Positions 5,278 through 12,839 of a stretch of DNA of 14,520 bases are shown piece after piece (positions within the stretch are counted from its first letter, which is position 1; every line of letters starts with the position of its first letter). This DNA is from JBGSMF01 sp964651475 (lineage in GTDB: Bacteria > Chloroflexota > Anaerolineae > Fen-1058). The stretch spans positions 1-14,520 of the forward strand of contig CAZYXV010000061.1 of assembly GCA_964651475.1 (NCBI GenBank), in the 5' to 3' direction. The translations under genes and the position numbers were made by a program. The notes under the pieces are model-generated. The model did no database searches and was not told the origin of the DNA. It was given only the letters and a program-made list of their open reading frames with translations.

Positions 5278-8073
5278 CTAGGCGGCGCGCCTGGCCCGCT
5301 CCCGCCACAACGCCACGCCTAATGGCAGCGCCGCACATATCACGCTGGCGATGAGCGACGCCCACAAACTCCCCAGACCATCCAGTACGTCAAGCCCTGG
5401 CGCTCCCAGGCCGTACAAAATATATCCCGCTACGCCTCCCCCGCCGCACCACAGCGCCCATCGCATGGCGGCGGCTTGCTGGTTTGTTTGCCCGGCGTGG
5501 ATCATCAAGCGATACCCAGCGGCGCTGACGGCGGCGATGCCCAGCAGCGCAGCAAACCACTCGCCAAACCCGACGCGCCGGGGTGCGTCGGGTTTAGTAA
5601 GCGGCTGCCACCAAGGCGGCACTGGCGTGGCGGTTGGCGTCGGCGTGAGCGTGGGCAGGGGGGTGGGCGCGGTAGTGGGTGTGGGAGGCAGTGGGGTGGC
5701 CGTGGGAGGAACAATCGTTGCCAACACCACCGGCTTGTCTTGAGAGCTGGTCACTTGCAGAACGGAAGACGTGAGCGCCGGCTCGCTAAAAGCCCGGATG
5801 CGCAGCGAGCCGATTTTATCCAACACGACGTCCACGGTCGCCGCGCCGTTGCGCGTGCCCACCGTCTGGATTGTTGACTCGGGGCCGTCGGAAAACACGC
5901 GCGTAAAGGTGACGGGCGTGCCGTCGGGCACCGAATGGCCGTTGCGGTCCACAATGACGCCCGTGCGCAACTTGAGCGTGTCTCCCACCTTGACTTCGAG
6001 CGGCTGGGGCGTCGCCTGTGGGCTAGCCGGCGCCTCGCCCACAAGTATCTGGATGATCTGCCTGGGGTCAGGTTCGGTTTGCCGCGTCAAATCGTAACCA
6101 ATGGATGGAATACTGATTGGCGAAGAACCAGACGCCGGCAAATCTCCCAGGAGCATCTGAGCTACAATATCGAGAAACGGTGCAGAGCTATCGTACACGC
6201 AATAGTAGGCAGCCAGACGGTCGAGCGCGTCGCGGTTCAAAGCTGAGGGGGTTCGGAACGAAAACGCCACAATGTTTTTGCCATCCAGTATACTGGGGCG
6301 TTCGACAACTAGTTTCTGGATCAGAGCGGCGGCCGATTGGGACTGGGGATCCAGGATGGCGATGACGATGCGGTTCGCTGCGTCGAGCGCCGCGCCCACG
6401 TCCGGCGCGCCCTCGCGCGGCGTTCCATCCAGGTAAGCTCGCACCTCGCCAAAGCTCAGGTTGGTGATGCGGGTCGGATCTATCCGCCCGCTCGTCCCAT
6501 AACGCTGCGTAATGGCGCGAGCCAACGCGTCGGCGCCCAGGGCTTGCCTGGACTCGCACGTGGGACAGTCGCGCAGGCGCATGTCGTCGGTCAGAATCAC
6601 GATTGTGCTCTGAGGGTCCAGGGGAGGCGAGAGGCGTTCGCCGGGGCGCGGGGGCAGCGGCCATAACTGTGTGATGGCGTTTTGCGCTACGCGCGCCGTA
6701 TGCTCGTAGCCGTGCCCGACGATTTGATTAACTGCATCGAGATCGGCCGGCACCGTGGCCGGATCAAAGCCGGGGTACAGATGATATTTCGCCCGCAAGA
6801 TGCGCGCGATGGCCTCGTTCACGCGCCTTTGGAACGCCAGATCGTTAGAATATCTATCTTGGAAAAACGTGATGGTTGTGGTGATGGCATTGAATTGAGC
6901 GTTCCAATCATTCCCGCCAAAATCGGATAGAACGAGCACGTCGTTGCCGGCCAAAAAGGCGTCTTGCGCCGCGCGAGAAGGCGCTACAGCCTGCGAGCTA
7001 TAATATTGGCGCAGCGCCAGCGAGCCGAGCGAATCGCTGAATAATACCCCGCCCGTATCGTGCCAGTTTTTGACTTCGGGTATTTCCAAGAGCAACTGCA
7101 TGGCCTGCGCGTCTACCGCCAGCGGGCGGGTTCGCTCTCGAATGTTGCCGCCAAAACCGCGATAGCGCATTTGCGTCACCACCAGCGCTTCGACCACGGG
7201 GCGGCCTTCTCCCACAGCCGGCGTGCTCATCACCTGCAGAAACGGCAGCATATCCAGCTTTTTCAGCTCGTCCAACGACCTGTCAATCGTTCCTTCGTAA
7301 GTGCTGGTTTTGCCCTGGCCGGGGAAGTGAGACATGGCAACCATCACGCGATTGGCGCCGCCTTCTTGCACTCCCCCGGCAAAAGCGTGACCGAGTTTGC
7401 CGACCCAGTAGGGATCGCCGCCGAACACCTGCCAGGCCGAAGGGTCGGGGCGCGTTGAAGGTGTGGTGAGCACGTCGAGGGATGGCCCGAGGGTCACGTT
7501 GATGCCCATGGCCGCCAGCTCTTGCCCGAGCAGATTGCCAATCGCCTGCGCGTCTTCGCTTTTCCAGGCGGCGCCCAAAGCCAGCGAACTGGGGAGCGGC
7601 GTCATCCCGCTGATGGCCTGGCTGTAGGATAGAACGCCGCTGCTATCCAGCGGGCGGCTGTAGTTGTATGGCATGGCAATGAATAACGGGATGAATGGCG
7701 CTGTTTTGCCGGTATCGGGATTGACGGCCTGAGACGCGCTGATCGCCAGATTTTGGAGCGAAGCGGTCAGGGCGGCGACCCTGGCCGGCGTGTTGCCCGC
7801 GTTGACGATATTGTTTGAATAAGGGGAAATGACGACGCCGCCGACATTGTACTTGAGAATCAGGGTGGCAACATCCGAATTTTCCCTTACGTTGGCGCCT
7901 GGAAAGGAGACCACGAACAACTGCCCCACTTTGGCCTGCGGCGACATTTGTTCCACCAACTTGGCGATGAATTGATCGGGATCGTCTTGCGCGTGTAGTG
8001 TGAGCGGGTGAGCCATGGCGGCCAACACGGCCAGCAAAATCACCCAATGGATTCCAATGCGACTCTTGTGCAT
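5278..8073 (-). CDS. Secreted GH3-like (NagZ-type) protein with C-terminal membrane anchor
   Basis: A 931-residue envelope protein. A signal peptide covers about 1-28 (cleavage likely at LHA-QDD). A glycoside hydrolase family 3 domain, closest in pattern to beta-N-acetylhexosaminidases, covers about 33-435: VGQLFVVSFPG (49-59), LGPSLDV (195-201), SHFPGQGKT (248-256) and LFSDSLGS (344-351) with candidate nucleophile D347. A GH3 C-terminal-like region follows (about 485-645), then an Ig-like/invasin-like domain (about 690-775), a Thr/Pro-rich linker (about 787-820), and three hydrophobic helices (about 838-858, 870-890, 900-922). NagZ enzymes carry KHFPGHGDT followed by a D-S-H dyad that serves as acid/base; here the loop reads GQGKTSTYEG and no D-x-H is seen. 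It may be an altered or non-catalytic glycan-binding protein. The start at 8073 is supported by AAGGAG five bases upstream. A role in peptidoglycan turnover is an inference. Confidence 0.82.
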   Translation of the reverse strand: MHKSRIGIHWVILLAVLAAMAHPLTLHAQDDPDQFIAKLVEQMSPQAKVGQLFVVSFPGANVRENSDVATLILKYNVGGVVISPYSNNIVNAGNTPARVAALTASLQNLAISASQAVNPDTGKTAPFIPLFIAMPYNYSRPLDSSGVLSYSQAISGMTPLPSSLALGAAWKSEDAQAIGNLLGQELAAMGINVTLGPSLDVLTTPSTRPDPSAWQVFGGDPYWVGKLGHAFAGGVQEGGANRVMVAMSHFPGQGKTSTYEGTIDRSLDELKKLDMLPFLQVMSTPAVGEGRPVVEALVVTQMRYRGFGGNIRERTRPLAVDAQAMQLLLEIPEVKNWHDTGGVLFSDSLGSLALRQYYSSQAVAPSRAAQDAFLAGNDVLVLSDFGGNDWNAQFNAITTTITFFQDRYSNDLAFQRRVNEAIARILRAKYHLYPGFDPATVPADLDAVNQIVGHGYEHTARVAQNAITQLWPLPPRPGERLSPPLDPQSTIVILTDDMRLRDCPTCESRQALGADALARAITQRYGTSGRIDPTRITNLSFGEVRAYLDGTPREGAPDVGAALDAANRIVIAILDPQSQSAAALIQKLVVERPSILDGKNIVAFSFRTPSALNRDALDRLAAYYCVYDSSAPFLDIVAQMLLGDLPASGSSPISIPSIGYDLTRQTEPDPRQIIQILVGEAPASPQATPQPLEVKVGDTLKLRTGVIVDRNGHSVPDGTPVTFTRVFSDGPESTIQTVGTRNGAATVDVVLDKIGSLRIRAFSEPALTSSVLQVTSSQDKPVVLATIVPPTATPLPPTPTTAPTPLPTLTPTPTATPVPPWWQPLTKPDAPRRVGFGEWFAALLGIAAVSAAGYRLMIHAGQTNQQAAAMRWALWCGGGGVAGYILYGLGAPGLDVLDGLGSLWASLIASVICAALPLGVALWRERARRAA

Positions 8074-8133
8074 ATATGCTCCTTAGCCCCCGCCTAAAGG
8101 CTCAGCTCCCGCTCGGTATAATGCTACGGTAAC

Positions 8134-8205
8134 TACTCAACCTGTCATGGCGAGCGAAGCGAAGCAATCTACTCAACCTGTCATGGCGAGCGAAGCGAAG
8201 CAATC
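8134..8205 (+). repeat. 36-bp perfect tandem duplication
   Basis: A 36-base unit beginning TACTCAACCTGTCATGGCGA occurs at 8134-8169 and again at 8170-8205 without mismatch. The unit contains GCGAGCGAAGCGAAGCAATC, one arm of the inverted repeat that continues to 8253. It is recent or actively maintained, given perfect identity. Confidence 0.9.
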
Positions 8206-8253
8206 TCAACTTTGCGACGATGAGATTGCTTCGTCGCTTCGCTCCTCGCAATG
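8182..8253. repeat. Long bulged inverted repeat (REP-like)
   Basis: CATGGCGAGCGAAGCGAAGCAATCTCA (written in parts: CATGGCGA, GCGAAGCG, AAGCAATCTCA; 8182-8208) faces its reverse complement at 8221-8253, which has two 3-base insertions and one mismatch. The inner 11 pairs (TGAGATTGCTT) are perfect and the loop is 12 bases. The right arm continued into TCGCAATGACA before the 92-bp element split it. It probably folds as a strong hairpin in either strand's RNA. Confidence 0.8.
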
Positions 8254-8345
8254 GTATCTTCTCAATAATCCGGGGTAGTGGCAGGGCTTGCCCCTGCCCT
8301 CATATGGGCGACCGCAAGAGTCGCCCCTACACTTTGAGATGATAC
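8254..8345. mobile_element. 92-bp MITE-like element, intact copy 2
   Basis: It has the same length and ends as the copy at 5097 (GTATCTTCTCAA; TTGAGATGATAC). It is flanked by a perfect 8-bp direct repeat TCGCAATG at 8246-8253 and 8346-8353. Removing the element plus one duplication restores an unbroken REP-like repeat. Internal hairpins are at 8280-8298 (GGCAGGG/CCCTGCC, five-base loop) and 8306-8326 (GGGCGAC/GTCGCCC, seven-base loop). Confidence 0.88.
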
Positions 8346-8412
8346 TCGCAATGACAAAGCGGGAAGCCGTCCATCTGAGTAATTACCGGCTAGGTTCAAA
8401 AATCGCCGCGGG

Positions 8413-8464
8413 CTTGTCCCCAGTGTGTGGCGCTCCAGGTTGTATTGGATGCGCCTGGGACAAG
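8413..8464. repeat. Second palindromic repeat type in the long gene-free region
   Basis: CTTGTCCCCAG (8413-8423) pairs with CTGGGACAAG (8455-8464) with one bulged C, and GGCGC-TCCA (8429-8437) pairs with TGGA-T-GCGCC (8446-8455). Together they form a long bulged hairpin around GGTTGTAT. TATAAT follows at 8465-8470 but no well-placed -35 is seen. The remainder of the gap 8074-8529 holds only repeats and no convincing gene; small open frames there lack ribosome binding sites. Confidence 0.65.
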
Positions 8465-8529
8465 TATAATCTGTCATGGCTTTGCCGTCAAACCAGGGGT
8501 GGCGCCGGGGAAGGGGGCAAGATGCTTTC

Positions 8530-8558
8530 TTGACAATCATCTCTCACTATGCTAGAAT
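8530..8558 (+). promoter_or_regulatory. Strong promoter of the liv-type ABC operon
   Basis: TTGACA (8530-8535) and TAGAAT (8553-8558) are separated by 17 bases, and the TGC directly before the -10 makes it an extended -10 promoter. This is the best promoter in the window. Transcription should start near 8565, leaving a leader of about 190 bases before the binding-protein gene. Confidence 0.75.
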
Positions 8559-8564
8559 TTCCTC

Positions 8565-8755
8565 ACTCAGGCAGCCGCACGAGTGTTCATTTGGATGTAT
8601 ACTCACAAATCTTTCCTATGCGGAAGTGAAACGGCTCGCGATAAATGGCTAGGGTTAGCCCCCCCAAGAGTTCCACCGTGCAATTCAGTCTTGTCAGTCT
8701 CGTTTATCCTGGTCGGTTGCGTAGACCGGCCCCACTCATACTCTGCGGAGGAGAA
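8565..8755 (+). other. Long 5' leader of the ABC operon
   Basis: About 190 untranslated bases separate the predicted transcription start from the first gene. Small stems are visible, such as GGCTA-GGGT-TAGCC (8647-8660) and GGTC/GACC (8711-8714 with 8723-8726). I recognise no known riboswitch consensus. An in-frame ATG at 8645 would add 37 residues in front of the lipoprotein signal but lacks a ribosome binding site, so the region is treated as non-coding. Its length makes leader-based control possible. Confidence 0.4.
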
Positions 8756-9985
8756 ATGAAAACCCTGAAACTATTCAGTCTTTTGGTAGTTGTTGTGATG
8801 GTTCTCTCTGCGTGCGGCGGTGGCGGCGGCGGTGCGGCGGCTCCCACCCAGGCGGCGCCGGCAGGCGGTGGAGTCATCAAGATTGCCACGCAAAGCCCGC
8901 TCTCCGGCGGCCTGGCGGCTGTGGGCGAGGGCATGAAGAATGCCACCCAACTCGCCGTGGAACAAAATAGCGACGCGCTCAAGGCCATGGGCTTTACGAT
9001 CCAGGTCGTGCCGTTTGACGACCAGGCCAAGCCCGAGGTCGGCGTGGCCAATGCCAAGAACATTGCCTCCGACCCGGACATCCTCGGCGTGGTCGGCCAC
9101 TATAACTCTGGTGTGCAAATCCCCTCTTCGGAGGAATACCACGCCGCCGGCCTGGTGAACGTCTCCCCGGCCAACACCAACCCCAAAGTCACCGACCGCC
9201 TCCTGGCGGAAGTCAACCGCGTCTGCGGGCGCGACGACATTCAGGGTGTAGTGGGCGAGCAGTTTGCCTTGAACGAACTAAAGGTCAAGAACGTCTACAT
9301 CCTGCACGACAAGACGACCTACGGGCAGAGCATTGCCGAGTATTTCCGCCAGGCCGCCGAAAAGGATGGCCTCAAAGTGCTCGGCTTTGAGGGCACCGAG
9401 GAAAAGGCCAACTTTGATCCGATCCTCACGCCCATTCAGGCTGCCAACCCCGACCTGATCTATTTTGGCGGCATGTTTGACCAGGGGGGTGTGATGTTCA
9501 AGCAGGCGCGCGACAAGGGCATCAAGGCCGTCTTTATGGGCCCCGATGGCATTGATTCGGCTGACCTGGTCAAGATCGCTGGCGATGCGGCCAAAGGCAT
9601 GTATTACACAACCGTTGCCGGCCCCGTCACCTACTACCCGGAGGCGGCCAAGTTCGCCGCGGATTACAAAGCCAAGTTCGGCAAGGATCCCGAGCCGTTT
9701 GGCGCTCAGTCGTATGACAGCGCAGTGATCCTTTTGAAAGCAATCGAGAAGGCGGCCAAGGATGCCGGCGGCAAAAAGCCGACTCGCGAGCAGGTGCGCG
9801 ACGCCGTCCGTGCGACCAAAGATTTCAAAGGCCTCACCGGGTTGATCACCTTCGATAGCAAGGGCGACCCGGCCGTAGCCAAGTATTTTGTGATCCAGGT
9901 CGGCTCTTCCGACCCGGCCAAGTGGGGCGAGAACAAAGCCGTCAAGACTTTGGACATTCCGGCTCCACCTCCGCCGTCCCAATAG
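8756..9985 (+). CDS. livJ: Branched-chain amino acid/amide ABC transporter substrate-binding lipoprotein
   Basis: The extracytoplasmic receptor of the importer: a type I periplasmic-binding fold (Peripla_BP_6 family) of 409 residues that captures the substrate and delivers it to the permeases. The N-terminus is a lipoprotein signal, with the lipobox LSAC and lipidated C20, followed by a Gly-rich then Ala/Pro linker (21-39). The fold starts at IKIATQSPLSGGLAAVGEGM (41-60). Typical inner motifs include ILGVVGHYNSG, VNVSPANTNP, VYILHDKTTYGQS, GFEGTEEKANFDPILTPI and LIYFGGMFDQGG. The ATG at 8756 is selected because GGAGGAG stands directly before it with about four bases of spacing, and only this start puts the signal peptide at the front. 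Substrate could be leucine/isoleucine/valine or another amino acid or amide; sequence alone does not decide. It is first in the operon, typically the most abundant component. Confidence 0.93.
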   Translation: MKTLKLFSLLVVVVMVLSACGGGGGGAAAPTQAAPAGGGVIKIATQSPLSGGLAAVGEGMKNATQLAVEQNSDALKAMGFTIQVVPFDDQAKPEVGVANAKNIASDPDILGVVGHYNSGVQIPSSEEYHAAGLVNVSPANTNPKVTDRLLAEVNRVCGRDDIQGVVGEQFALNELKVKNVYILHDKTTYGQSIAEYFRQAAEKDGLKVLGFEGTEEKANFDPILTPIQAANPDLIYFGGMFDQGGVMFKQARDKGIKAVFMGPDGIDSADLVKIAGDAAKGMYYTTVAGPVTYYPEAAKFAADYKAKFGKDPEPFGAQSYDSAVILLKAIEKAAKDAGGKKPTREQVRDAVRATKDFKGLTGLITFDSKGDPAVAKYFVIQVGSSDPAKWGENKAVKTLDIPAPPPPSQ

Positions 9986-9994
9986 CGTCCGCCG

Positions 9995-10030
9995 GACCTG
10001 CCAGGTCTCAAGCCTGGCAGGTCTCTTTTA
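9995..10030 (+). terminator. Hairpin terminator between binding-protein and permease genes
   Basis: GACCTGCCAGG (9995-10005) and CCTGGCAGGTC (10013-10023) form a perfect 11-pair stem with loop TCTCAAG, followed by TCTTTTA. It begins ten bases after the livJ stop. As it lies inside the operon it probably terminates part of the transcripts or protects the 3' end of livJ mRNA, so the receptor is made in excess over the membrane parts. Confidence 0.8.
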
Positions 10031-10076
10031 CATCGCATAAAGCTTGTATGATTGTCCCCTGAATCGGGAGAGCATC

Positions 10077-11222
10077 ATGCCAAAACTCTACGTGCGCACT
10101 CTGCGCGAACTCTTTTTGCCTCTAGGACAAATCATTATTTTTGTCATCGCCAGCTCACTGGTATTGTCGGTCATCGTGTTGCTCCTGGCTGTTGTGCTGC
10201 GCGGCACTCGCACCGACACCGACTTGCTCGTCGGCGTATTTTCAATGTTGCCCCAAACGGTGATTGACGGCATCACGCTGGGCTTTCTGTACGCGTTGAT
10301 CGCCCTGGGCTATACCATGGTTTACGGTGTGCTCGAATTTATCAACTTTGCGCACAGCGAAATCTACATGGTCGGCGCGTTCGCGGGCGTCGAGTTGGCG
10401 CTGGTCCTGCAATCGGCTAACGTGTTGGCGGCGATTCCGCCGCTGCTATACGTCGTGCTGGCCGTCCTCGCCGGCATGGCGGCCAGCGGACTGTTGGCCG
10501 TCACCGTGGAGCGGATCGCTTACCGGCCCCTGCGCGGCGCGCCGCGCCTGGTGCCGCTGATCTCGGCCGTGGGCGTGTCCTTTTTCTTGCAAGACGCCGT
10601 GCGCATGTTCGAAAGCTTTAACCGGAATGCTTTTTACCTGACGTATCCGGTCATTCCTGTGTTTGACCAGCGAATCATCTTTGGGTCAATCGCCACCGCC
10701 AGCGGCGGGATGATTGACGTCGGCATCTCGGTCAAGGTGATCATTTTCATCGTAGCGGCCGTGTTGATCTTGATCGCGCTCAATTACCTGGTCAATGCCA
10801 CCAAGCTGGGCACCTCGATTCGCGCCGTGGCGCAGGATCGCTCCATCGCGGCGCTGATGGGCATCAATGTCAACCAGGTAATCGCCATGACCTTCCTCAT
10901 CGGCGGGAGCCTGGGCGGCGCGGCGGGCGTGTTGGCCGGCATCAAAGCGGGGACGATTGATCCCTTCTTTGGTTTCATTCCCGGCATCAAAGCGTTCACG
11001 GCGGCGGTGCTGGGCGGCATCGGCAATATCACGGGCGCGATGTTGGGCGGCATCACGTTGGGGCTGCTCGAAGCGTTTGTCGCTTCGTACCTGACGTTGT
11101 TTTCCAAAGGGGCGCTGCCCGGCGCGGACTATGCTGCCATCACCGCATTCATGATCCTGATCGGCATTCTTATCTTTAGGCCGTCCGGTCTGCTGGGCGA
11201 ACAAGTTGGACAAAAGGCATAA
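10077..11222 (+). CDS. livH: Branched-chain amino acid ABC transporter permease LivH-type
   Basis: One of the two membrane subunits of the importer (381 residues). The core begins near residue 60 with ITLGFLYALIALGYTMVYGVLEFINFAHSE (about 66-95), the family's opening segment, and the cytoplasmic coupling loop GTSIRAVAQDRSIAALMGIN lies at 245-264. About eight or nine hydrophobic segments are visible. Compared with ordinary LivH of roughly 290-310 residues, there is an N-terminal extension of about 60 residues with one extra helix (16-41) and a charged segment GTRTDTD. The ATG at 10077 has GGGAG six bases upstream; an in-frame start 33 bases earlier lacks one. The livM homologue follows after four bases. 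Confidence 0.93.
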   Translation: MPKLYVRTLRELFLPLGQIIIFVIASSLVLSVIVLLLAVVLRGTRTDTDLLVGVFSMLPQTVIDGITLGFLYALIALGYTMVYGVLEFINFAHSEIYMVGAFAGVELALVLQSANVLAAIPPLLYVVLAVLAGMAASGLLAVTVERIAYRPLRGAPRLVPLISAVGVSFFLQDAVRMFESFNRNAFYLTYPVIPVFDQRIIFGSIATASGGMIDVGISVKVIIFIVAAVLILIALNYLVNATKLGTSIRAVAQDRSIAALMGINVNQVIAMTFLIGGSLGGAAGVLAGIKAGTIDPFFGFIPGIKAFTAAVLGGIGNITGAMLGGITLGLLEAFVASYLTLFSKGALPGADYAAITAFMILIGILIFRPSGLLGEQVGQKA

Positions 11223-11226
11223 GACG

Positions 11227-12837
11227 ATGAACCGTGCCAAGTTAACTCAATCCTCACCTTCCGCTCCGGCGCGATGGCCGGGCTGGCTTTTGGAAAGCCC
11301 GCAGGTTTATGTCTTCCTGGGCCTGTATATTGCCCTGACGGCGTTCGGCGCATTCATGAACCAGCGCTCGCTGCCCATTTTTCTGATCTTTGAAGGCTCG
11401 CTGCTGCTGATCTTTTACGCGCGAATGTCCAACACGGCCAAGCTGATTTATGGAGCGCTGGTCTTGTTCGTTCTCTTGCCCATCCTCGGGATGCGGAACA
11501 TTTACTATCTCGAGGTGGCGACGCAGATTGGCATCTATGTGGCGCTGGCGTTGGGGCTGAACATCGTCGTCGGTTTTGCCGGTCTGCTCGATTTGGGCTA
11601 CGTGGCCTTTTACGCCGTGGGCGCGTACGTATGGGCGATCTTTGGCTCCCCGCATGCCAACGAGTTCACCGCGCCGGGCGCTCTAGTCGTCGCGGGGATC
11701 GGATTGACCGCCGCCGTTCTCACCGGCTTGCTGTCGTTTGCCTGGCTGAAGCGCTTCCTGGCTTCGGGAACCCGGGCAAGGCTCCCTGCGCGCTGGGCAA
11801 CTGTGGTTCAATGGGCCGCGCCGATAGTGATCGGCGTCGTCTTTTACGAACTGGCCTGGCTCGCGTTAGGCGCCAGCGTTGGCGCGGTGGGGAAATTCCC
11901 CATTCCGCCCGGCTGGTTCTTTGCGTTCCTGCTCATCGCGGTGGGCGTGGCGGCCCTGTCTGGCATTCTGTTGGGCACGCCGGTGCTGCGGCTGCGCGGC
12001 GACTATCTCGCCATCGTCACGCTGGGCTTTGGCGAAGTGATCCGCGTGCTGGCCAAGAACCTGGACAAGCCCGTGAACATCACCAATGGCTCGCAGGGCA
12101 TCACGCCCATCTCCCGCCCGCCTTTGCCCCCCGAGGCCATCGCTGCGCCGCTGCGCGCGTTCTTTTCGCAGATTGTCGGGCGGCCCGTCCAAAACTCGGA
12201 CTTGTACGGCCTGTACTTTTTCCTGCTCGCGCTGGTCATCGCCGGAATCGCCATCCTCGTGGCGCGGCGGCTGGATAACAGCCACATCGGCCGCGCGTGG
12301 ACGGCCATCCGCGAAGACGAAGAGGCGGCCATTGCCATGGGCGTGCCGCTGGTGCGCATGAAGCTGATGGCGTTCGCGGCCGGGGCGAGCTTTGCCGGGG
12401 CGATGGGCATGATCTTTGCCGCCAAGCAAACGTTCGTCAACCCCGATAGCTTTACGTTTATGGAATCCATCGGCGTGCTGGCCATGGTTATTTTGGGTGG
12501 CATGGGCAGCATTCCGGGCGCCATCCTGGGGGCGACCATCGTGACCGTGCTCAACCTCCAGGTGCTCACGGAGGCCTCACTCCAGTTGAGCGCGCTGCGG
12601 CAGAGCGGGGGGGTGATCCCGTTGCTCAACATCCCCTGGACGAAATTCCCGAACCAGTTGGAGCCGGCCAAATACCAGCGCATGGTGTTTGGCATCGTCC
12701 TCATCGTGATGATGATTTTCCGCCCCGAGGGCATCCTGCCCGCCAGGCGCCGGCGCATGGAAATCGTCGAGGCGCTGCACGGCGAAGACATCGAGGGCGG
12801 CATCGAACCCGGCGCGCCGGCCCCAGAGGAGAAATGA
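11227..12837 (+). CDS. livM: Branched-chain amino acid ABC transporter permease LivM-type, enlarged
   Basis: The second membrane subunit, 536 residues, longer than the usual 300-430. Core motifs are LGLNIVVGFAGLLDLGYVAF (109-128), LRLRGDYLAIVTLGFGEVIRV (written LRLRGDYLAI and VTLGFGE, about 254-274) and the coupling loop GRAWTAIREDEEAAIAMGV (355-373). Extra length comes from about 100 N-terminal residues with two or three helices (27-43, 50-64, 72-88) and a segment with added helices (about 170-245) before the LRLRGDY motif. The C-terminus is a charged cytoplasmic tail (EDIEGGIEPGAPAPEEK). The ATG at 11227 is chosen over a TTG at 11206; only a weak AAAGG precedes it, and the gap of four bases to livH suggests translational coupling. 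The next gene starts two bases past its stop. Confidence 0.92.
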   Translation: MNRAKLTQSSPSAPARWPGWLLESPQVYVFLGLYIALTAFGAFMNQRSLPIFLIFEGSLLLIFYARMSNTAKLIYGALVLFVLLPILGMRNIYYLEVATQIGIYVALALGLNIVVGFAGLLDLGYVAFYAVGAYVWAIFGSPHANEFTAPGALVVAGIGLTAAVLTGLLSFAWLKRFLASGTRARLPARWATVVQWAAPIVIGVVFYELAWLALGASVGAVGKFPIPPGWFFAFLLIAVGVAALSGILLGTPVLRLRGDYLAIVTLGFGEVIRVLAKNLDKPVNITNGSQGITPISRPPLPPEAIAAPLRAFFSQIVGRPVQNSDLYGLYFFLLALVIAGIAILVARRLDNSHIGRAWTAIREDEEAAIAMGVPLVRMKLMAFAAGASFAGAMGMIFAAKQTFVNPDSFTFMESIGVLAMVILGGMGSIPGAILGATIVTVLNLQVLTEASLQLSALRQSGGVIPLLNIPWTKFPNQLEPAKYQRMVFGIVLIVMMIFRPEGILPARRRRMEIVEALHGEDIEGGIEPGAPAPEEK

Positions 12838-12839
12838 CG

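Noticed and set aside
8111..8130. Promoter based on TATAAT at 8117-8122 on the plus strand
   Set aside because: No -35 at an acceptable distance, and nothing but repeats directly downstream.
8262..8540. Small open frames on both strands in the repeat region (8262-8540 minus, 8288-8533 plus)
   Set aside because: They run through the 92-bp element and other palindromes, have no ribosome binding sites, and share peptide text with a frame at 5105-5365 only because the repeat is shared.
8645..8755. N-terminal extension of the binding lipoprotein by 37 residues
   Set aside because: It would bury the lipobox signal peptide, and it lacks a ribosome binding site, whereas GGAGGAG stands before the ATG at 8756.
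8565..8755. Known riboswitch in the importer leader
   Set aside because: No consensus of any class I know could be matched; only short generic stems are present.
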